From a bacterium (GTDB lineage: Bacteria > Planctomycetota > B15-G4 > JADJEK01): a DNA stretch of 10,216 bases. Position 1 is the stretch's first letter. Each line of letters opens with the position of its first letter. Location of the stretch: the NCBI GenBank assembly GCA_030428825.1, contig JAUIEL010000200.1:1-10216 (forward strand). The letters run 5' to 3'. This document shows, one piece after another, positions 6,262 through 10,216 of the stretch. Below the pieces are notes generated by a model. The model was given only the letters and a program-made list of their open reading frames with translations, was not told where the DNA came from and ran no database searches. Made by a program: the position numbers and the translations under genes.

Positions 6262-7455
6262 GTCGGCGTCGCTCGGTTCGAGGCGGGAGAGCCGCTCCTT
6301 CACCTCGGTCGCCCACGAGCTGTTCGGGTCGTGCTCGAGGTACCGGAGCCAGTGCGTCCGCGCCCGGTCGACGTGGCCGAGCGTGGCGAACGTCTCGGCG
6401 AGGTTGAAGTGGGCGTCGGCGTAGTCCGGCGCGAACCCGAGCGCCCGCTGGTACGCGGTGACCGCGTCGCCGAGGAGGTTCAGCGAGGAGAGCGCGTTGC
6501 CGAGGTTGTTCCACGCCTCGACGTAGTCCGGCTCCAGCTCGGTCGCCTCACGGAACCGCTGCGCCGCCTCCTCCGTCCGCTCGAGCGCGTACAGGACGTT
6601 GCCGAGGTTGAAGCAGACCTCGGCGCGCCGCGGTCCCTCGGACAGCGCGCGCCGGTAGGCGTACGCGGCGTTCTCGAGGCGCCCCTCCTCCTCCGCCCGG
6701 GCGCCGACCTCGAACCAGTCCCCCTCGCCGTCGCGCGGCAGCGGGATGGTCGGGGTCCGGTCGTCCCCCGGTCCGAACGCGTCGAACGGGAGGAAGAGCT
6801 GCCCGTTCGCCTCGGCGAGGCGGCCGTCCTCGAGCCGGACGACGAGCTTCTCCTTCCGCTCGAGCCGCTCGAGCTGGGCGAGGATGCGGGGCGCGTCGGG
6901 GAGCCACTGCTCGACCTGCTCGAGGCTGCGGCGGATCCGGGCGGCGGAGACGCCGGCCCGCTTCAGGTCCTGCAGGCGGCGCGCGGCGGCGACCTGCTGG
7001 AAGTCGAACCAGCAGAGCCGGTTCACCGTCCGGGCGGGGTGGATCAGCCCGTGGCGGACCCAGCTCCGGATGTCGCCGGTCGGGACCCCGAGGATGCGGG
7101 CGAGCTGCGCGGTGGTGTAGAGGCGGTGGAGGTCGGCCCGCTTCTCCTGCAGGCCGAGACGGGCGAGGAAGTCGTCCTCGCCGACGACGAGCAGCCGGGA
7201 GCCGTCCTCGAGGAGGGCGCGCGCGCGGGCGAGCTTCTGGGTGATCGCGCCGTCGTCCCCGAGCGGCGGTCCGCCCTCGCCGACCACGAGGAGGTCGGTC
7301 TCCGGCGTCGGGGTGGTGACGAAGCGGCCGCCGGCCCGCGCGATCCGGAGCGCGGCCTCCTCGTGCGTCATCGACGCGAGCCGACCGGTGATCGCCACCG
7401 TCGCTCCGTCGAGCTCTCCCTGACGATCGGTCTCCATGGCGATGGGGGAGAGCAT
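6259..7455 (-). CDS. BRCT - MerR-like HTH - tetratricopeptide repeat protein
   Basis: There are 398 residues from the first ATG; an in-frame ATG at 7437 would remove six residues, and neither has a clear Shine-Dalgarno site. Residues about 14-100 form a BRCT domain (ELDGATVAITGRLASMTHEEA, AGGRFV, TDLLVVGEGG), the fold that in bacterial LigA and eukaryotic repair proteins binds DNA ends or partners. Residues about 111-180 form a MerR-type winged helix (LYTTAQLARILGVPTGDIRSW, GLIHP, FDFQQVAAARRLQDLKRAGVS). Residues about 245-378 hold about four TPR units (CFNLGNVLYALERTEEAAQRF, AWNNLGNALSSLNLLGDA, AHFNLAETFATLG). It is the last gene of the probable ku-kinase-ligase unit, 37 bases after the ligase stop, and meets ligD tail to tail. 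A DNA-binding scaffold for end joining or a regulator of the unit are both possible; neither is shown by the sequence. Confidence 0.88.
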   Translation of the reverse strand: MLSPIAMETDRQGELDGATVAITGRLASMTHEEAALRIARAGGRFVTTPTPETDLLVVGEGGPPLGDDGAITQKLARARALLEDGSRLLVVGEDDFLARLGLQEKRADLHRLYTTAQLARILGVPTGDIRSWVRHGLIHPARTVNRLCWFDFQQVAAARRLQDLKRAGVSAARIRRSLEQVEQWLPDAPRILAQLERLERKEKLVVRLEDGRLAEANGQLFLPFDAFGPGDDRTPTIPLPRDGEGDWFEVGARAEEEGRLENAAYAYRRALSEGPRRAEVCFNLGNVLYALERTEEAAQRFREATELEPDYVEAWNNLGNALSSLNLLGDAVTAYQRALGFAPDYADAHFNLAETFATLGHVDRARTHWLRYLEHDPNSSWATEVKERLSRLEPSDAD

Positions 7456-7492
7456 ACCCGTCCGCGGGTCCGCTCGCAGCGGCGCGGGCGGG

Positions 7493-8404
7493 TCACTCGT
7501 CGACCAGCTCGGTGAAGACCGGCGCGCGGAGGCCGTCCGGCGTCCGCTCGAGGAACGACACGGTGCAGTAGAGCTCCGGCGCGACCCACGCCGCGGCGGA
7601 GTGCTCGGACGGGACGTCGATCAACGGGGCGTCGCGACGCCGTGCCCGGAGCATCGGCAGGAGCCGCGCGCGGTCCGCCGCCCCGAGCCCGCTCCCGACC
7701 CGTCCGACGCAGACCAGCGCGCCGTCCTCCTCGGTGGCGAGGACGAGCGAGCGGAGGTCGTCCTCCTCCTCGATCCAACCGAGGATCAGGCAATGGAGGA
7801 GGTGGCGCCCCTTGATCTTGATCCACGCGTCGGTCCGCTTCCCCGGCCGGTACGGCGCGTCGAGCCGCTTCGCCACGACCCCTTCGATGCCGCGCGCGGC
7901 GACCTGCTCGAAGAACTCCCTCCCCGGCCCGACGACGCCGTCGGAGAGGACGAGGCGCGGATCGCCGACCGCGTCGACGACCTCGGCGAGCCGCTCCCGG
8001 CGCGTCGCGAGCGGCAGGTCGAACGTCGGCTCGAACCGCCGGTGGAGGAGGTCGAACACGACGTACTGGACCGGGGTCCCGCGCACGAGGGCGTCGATCC
8101 GTCGCGGGTCGCGCGCCTGCACGCGCGACATCAGCCGGCGGAAGTCGGGCGCGCCGTCGACCAGGGCGACGAGCTCGCCGTCGAGGATCGCCCCCGGTTC
8201 GACGCGTTCGAGGAACGAGAGCTCGGGGAAGCGCGGCGCGACGTCCCGGCGGTTCCGGTTGAGCAGCCGGACGCCGTCCTCACCGACGAACGTGAGGACG
8301 CGCATTCCGTCCCACTTCACCTCGAACAGGTGCTCGTCCGAGTCGAACGGCTCTCCCGACCGCGCGAGCATCGGCGGCACGAACTCCGGCAGCGAGCGCT
8401 CCAT
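7493..8404 (-). CDS. stand-alone ATP-dependent DNA ligase (LigD-type catalytic core)
   Basis: There are 303 residues, about the size of the nucleotidyltransferase plus OB-fold core found as the LIG domain of LigD. All ligase motifs are intact: I with the adenylated Lys30 (FEVKWDGMR), III (ILDGELVAL, Glu77), IIIa (VVFDLL), IV (EGVVAKR, Glu174) and V (WIKIK, Lys196 and Lys198). The OB domain follows from about 199 (LILGWIEEED, CVGRVGSGL) and ends with the typical LRAPVF region near the C-terminus. It should join nicks and end-bridged breaks using ATP. It starts at ATG 8404 with a GGAGG only one base away, so the initiation signal is imperfect. It lies 36 bases after the kinase-like gene and before the BRCT gene on the same strand, in the ku unit. 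Because the ligase module in LigD at 4237 is degenerate, this is the likely sealing enzyme of the local NHEJ system. Confidence 0.93.
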   Translation of the reverse strand: MERSLPEFVPPMLARSGEPFDSDEHLFEVKWDGMRVLTFVGEDGVRLLNRNRRDVAPRFPELSFLERVEPGAILDGELVALVDGAPDFRRLMSRVQARDPRRIDALVRGTPVQYVVFDLLHRRFEPTFDLPLATRRERLAEVVDAVGDPRLVLSDGVVGPGREFFEQVAARGIEGVVAKRLDAPYRPGKRTDAWIKIKGRHLLHCLILGWIEEEDDLRSLVLATEEDGALVCVGRVGSGLGAADRARLLPMLRARRRDAPLIDVPSEHSAAAWVAPELYCTVSFLERTPDGLRAPVFTELVDE

Positions 8405-8440
8405 CCCTCCAGGGTACTCCGCGGAGCGGGTGCGCGGCGG

Positions 8441-9211
8441 TCAGCGCGCGCCGGGACGACCGCCGAGGAACGGGAGGCGGGACCGCGCGTGGCACCAGCG
8501 CTTCCCCGCCTGGTTGGTCGCGCGGGAGCGTCCGTCGAGCGTCCGCCACAGCCCGCGGACGATCGCGCGGTCGCCGTCCGCGTACTCCCGGAGGAGGCGG
8601 AGGCGCTCCGTCGCCGAGAGGAGCTTCCGGCGGCGCGGCGCGAACGCCGCGTCGAACAGGTCGATCGACGCGAGCCGGGTGCCGACGAGGGGGCGACCGA
8701 TGTGGAGGAGCTGCGGCTGATCGCAGAGGAGGAGGCGTTCCTCGCCGGCGACGTCCTGGACGAGCACGTTGCGCGGGGAGCAGCTCGAGCTCACGAACCC
8801 GCGATCGTGCAGCGTGCGGAGGAGGCGGCCGTAGGCGGCGATCCGCGCGCGCCGCCGCCGGATCGGCTCGCGGCCGGGCGGCCGCTTCAGGTGCCAGAGG
8901 AGGTCGCGGGCGTCGTCGATCCACTCCATGACGACCGTCGATCGGAGCGTGCAGCCGAGCTTCCTCGACGCCGACCACGAGCCGGGCCGGACGCACGGGA
9001 CGCCGGCGGCCACGAGGGCGGCGAGGTTGTCGTGCTCGCGGCGCGCCTTCGGACGTTGGCCGAACGTCCGCCAGACGACGTGGGGGAGCGTCACGTACGT
9101 CTTCTCGAGGACCGGCCCGTCGCCCCGGTCGGCGACCACGACGCGGGCCTTCCGGTCGTGCTTGAGGACGCGCTCGTCGCGCGCCTCGGCCGGGCTCGCC
9201 GCGTCGGTCAC
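8441..9211 (-). CDS. kinase-fold protein of the lipopolysaccharide kinase/InaA-RIO type, probable pseudokinase
   Basis: GTG at 9211 is chosen because GGAG lies six bases upstream (256 residues); an in-frame GTG at 9235 would add eight. The N-lobe shows Lys37 (VLEKTY) and a helix-C-like Glu59 (ARREHDNLAALVAAGVP), then a hinge-like VVMEWIDDARDLLW. In the C-lobe the expected H-x-D-L-x-x-x-N catalytic loop reads SSSCSPRN (residues 141-148). It follows the usual LRTLHDRGF lead-in and precedes VLVQDV, so His and the catalytic Asp are both Ser while Asn148 remains. The metal-binding Asp of the DFG position appears as Asp164 (LLLCDQPQL). Active members of this superfamily phosphorylate sugars of lipopolysaccharide or proteins. 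Loss of the Asp predicts an ATP-binding or scaffold protein. It sits between ku and the ligase with short gaps, so co-transcription with repair genes is likely. The fold assignment is from motif reading only. Confidence 0.8.
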   Translation of the reverse strand: MTDAASPAEARDERVLKHDRKARVVVADRGDGPVLEKTYVTLPHVVWRTFGQRPKARREHDNLAALVAAGVPCVRPGSWSASRKLGCTLRSTVVMEWIDDARDLLWHLKRPPGREPIRRRRARIAAYGRLLRTLHDRGFVSSSCSPRNVLVQDVAGEERLLLCDQPQLLHIGRPLVGTRLASIDLFDAAFAPRRRKLLSATERLRLLREYADGDRAIVRGLWRTLDGRSRATNQAGKRWCHARSRLPFLGGRPGAR

Positions 9212-9217
9212 GCCGGG

Positions 9218-9221
9218 CTCC
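9218..9221 (-). promoter_or_regulatory. ribosome binding site of the kinase-like gene
   Basis: On the minus strand GGAG is followed by six bases and the GTG at 9211. It lies in the 28-base gap after the ku stop and decides between the two in-frame GTG starts; the earlier one at 9235 has no comparable site. Confidence 0.5.
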
Positions 9222-9239
9222 GCGACGCGACGCACCGCG

Positions 9240-10151
9240 TCAACCGCTCTTCTTCTTCGTCGCGCGGCGCGCCGGCGCCTTCTTGCCGGCCTTCGCGCTC
9301 GGGGCGGCCTTCCGCTTGGTCGCCTTCTTCTGCTTCTTCTTCGGCGCGGGCGTCTCGGTCGCGCGGGCCGCCTGCGCCTCGGCGACGCTCTTCTTCAGGG
9401 CGTCCATGAGGTTCAGGATCTTCGGCTCCTCGTGGTCCTTCGCCTCGACGATCTCCTCCCCCTCGACCTTCGCGCGGATGATCTGCTGGAGGTTCGCGAC
9501 GTACCGGTCCTCGTACGTCGAGAAGTCGAACTCCTCCTTCGTCGAGGCGGAGATCAACGTGCGGGCGAGCCCGAGCTCGTCGTCGGTCAGCTCCTGCGGC
9601 TCCTGGAGCGGCGTGAACTCGTCGAGCGGCTTCACCTTCCGCGCGTACGTCAGGACCGACATCGTGAAGACGTTCTCGGTCGGTCGGATCAGCACGAGCT
9701 GCTCGCGGCCGCCGAGGACGATCGTCGCGACCGCGGCGACTCCGGCGTCCTCCATCCCGCGGTGGAGGAGCGCGAACGGCTTCTTCCCCGCCACGCCGTC
9801 GGGCGCGAGATAGTACGTCCGGCCGCCGAGGTACTTCGGATCGATCGCGTCGGGGGGGACGAAGCCGTCGATCCCGATCGTCTTGTCCGACTGCGCGCGG
9901 AGCTTCTGCACCTCCTCCGGGTCGACGAGGACGTACTGGTCCTTGGCGTACTCGTACCCGGTGGTGATGTCGTCGCTCTTCAGCTCGCCGTGCTCGGGGC
10001 AGACCTTCTGGTAGCGGACCCGGCTGTGGCACTCCTTGTGGAGCTGATTCAGGCGGATCTCCTCGCCCGAGTTCGTCGCCGAGTACGCCTTCACCGGCAC
10101 GGAGACGAGGCTGAGGCGGAGGAATCCCTTCCAACTCGAACGGGGAGCCAT
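9240..10151 (-). CDS. ku: bacterial Ku DNA end-binding protein
   Basis: There are 303 residues from ATG 10151, preceded by a strong GGAGGAGGT. Ku forms a homodimeric ring that threads onto double-strand break ends and recruits LigD and ligase. The Ku core spans about residues 8-250: KGFLRLSLVSVPVKAYSA, then LHKECHSRVRYQKVCPEHG, GYEYAKDQYVLVDPEE, IDGFVPPDAIDPKYLGGRTY, REQLVLIRPTENV and LARTLI. The minimal C-terminal region with NLMDALKKSV follows at 247-256. Residues 269-303 form a Lys/Ala/Pro tail, like the DNA-binding extended tails of some bacterial Ku proteins. His38-x2-Cys41 and Cys51-x2-His54 form two knuckle-like pairs, fitting the zinc-ribbon-like bridge proposed for the Ku superfamily. 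It is the first gene of the probable leftward unit ku-kinase-ligase-BRCT; its promoter must lie in or beyond the 65 bases to the right edge. Confidence 0.96.
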   Translation of the reverse strand: MAPRSSWKGFLRLSLVSVPVKAYSATNSGEEIRLNQLHKECHSRVRYQKVCPEHGELKSDDITTGYEYAKDQYVLVDPEEVQKLRAQSDKTIGIDGFVPPDAIDPKYLGGRTYYLAPDGVAGKKPFALLHRGMEDAGVAAVATIVLGGREQLVLIRPTENVFTMSVLTYARKVKPLDEFTPLQEPQELTDDELGLARTLISASTKEEFDFSTYEDRYVANLQQIIRAKVEGEEIVEAKDHEEPKILNLMDALKKSVAEAQAARATETPAPKKKQKKATKRKAAPSAKAGKKAPARRATKKKSG

Positions 10152-10157
10152 CGACGC

Positions 10158-10166
10158 ACCTCCTCC
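10158..10166 (-). promoter_or_regulatory. strong ribosome binding site of ku
   Basis: GGAGGAGGT on the minus strand lies six bases before the ku ATG. It is the best Shine-Dalgarno match in the repair island, which suggests that ku is translated more strongly than the genes downstream of it. Confidence 0.75.
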
Positions 10167-10216
10167 GGGACCGGCGGGGCGACGATAGCACCGCGCCTTC
10201 TCGAACTCGAAGGAGT

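Noticed and set aside
7456..7469. Hairpin ACCCG-TCCG-CGGGT just before the BRCT gene start
   Set aside because: Only five pairs in GC-rich DNA and no T-run; could be chance, so not listed as a terminator or regulatory structure.
8417..8426. Palindrome CTCCGCGGAG between the kinase-like gene and the ligase
   Set aside because: Too short to argue for an operator at this base composition.
7436..9409. 657-codon open frame on the + strand across ligase and kinase genes
   Set aside because: Antisense shadow of two genes with clear motifs; its own translation is Arg/Glu/Ala-rich with no motif.
10200..10211. Tandem CTCGAA CTCGAA upstream of ku
   Set aside because: Two 6-base copies at the window edge; no further copies seen, so no support for a regulatory repeat.
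1..10216. Search for tRNA, rRNA, CRISPR repeats, insertion sequences and attachment sites
   Set aside because: No tRNA-like clover pattern, spaced direct repeats, transposase motifs or terminal inverted repeats were seen; genes fill nearly the whole window.

Overview
The window is very GC-rich (roughly 70% by eye), densely coding bacterial chromosome with nine protein genes. There are no RNA genes, mobile elements or CRISPR arrays, and no gene-free stretch longer than about 160 bases. Several features suggest an uncultured, high-GC member of the Planctomycetota or a neighbouring phylum: an ECF sigma factor carrying a membrane anchor and a large C-terminal domain, a BRCT-MerR-TPR protein, and a small four-cysteine protein. 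That placement is inference; there is no phylogenetic marker here.

Left part (1-1753). The 3' end of an MFS permease resembling the organoarsenical exporter ArsJ runs off the left edge on the + strand. It converges on a small four-cysteine protein gene on the - strand (952-1149). A divergent intergenic region of 124 bp separates that gene from a secreted, Lys/Trp-rich protein of unknown function (1274-1753, +).

Middle (1772-4236). On the - strand is an ECF sigma factor whose single polypeptide continues into hydrophobic segments and a ~540-residue region with a carboxypeptidase-regulatory-like beta fold and two CxxC pairs. A divergent 161-bp region with a perfect 7-bp inverted repeat separates it from ligD.

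Right part (4237-10151) is a non-homologous end-joining (NHEJ) island. On the + strand is a LigD-like protein with an intact 3'-phosphoesterase, an apparently dead and shortened ligase module, and an intact polymerase/primase. Facing it on the - strand is a probable four-gene unit, read right to left: ku, a kinase-fold protein whose catalytic aspartate is missing, an intact stand-alone ATP-dependent DNA ligase, and a BRCT-MerR-TPR protein. The two units meet tail to tail over 12 bases, with a perfect hairpin that includes both stop codons.

Proposed working model (inference): Ku binds broken ends, LigD processes and fills them with its phosphoesterase and polymerase, and the separate ligase seals in trans because the ligase module inside LigD can no longer react with ATP. 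The pseudokinase and the BRCT-MerR-TPR protein are candidate accessory or scaffold parts of this machinery. This is the most interesting part of the window.
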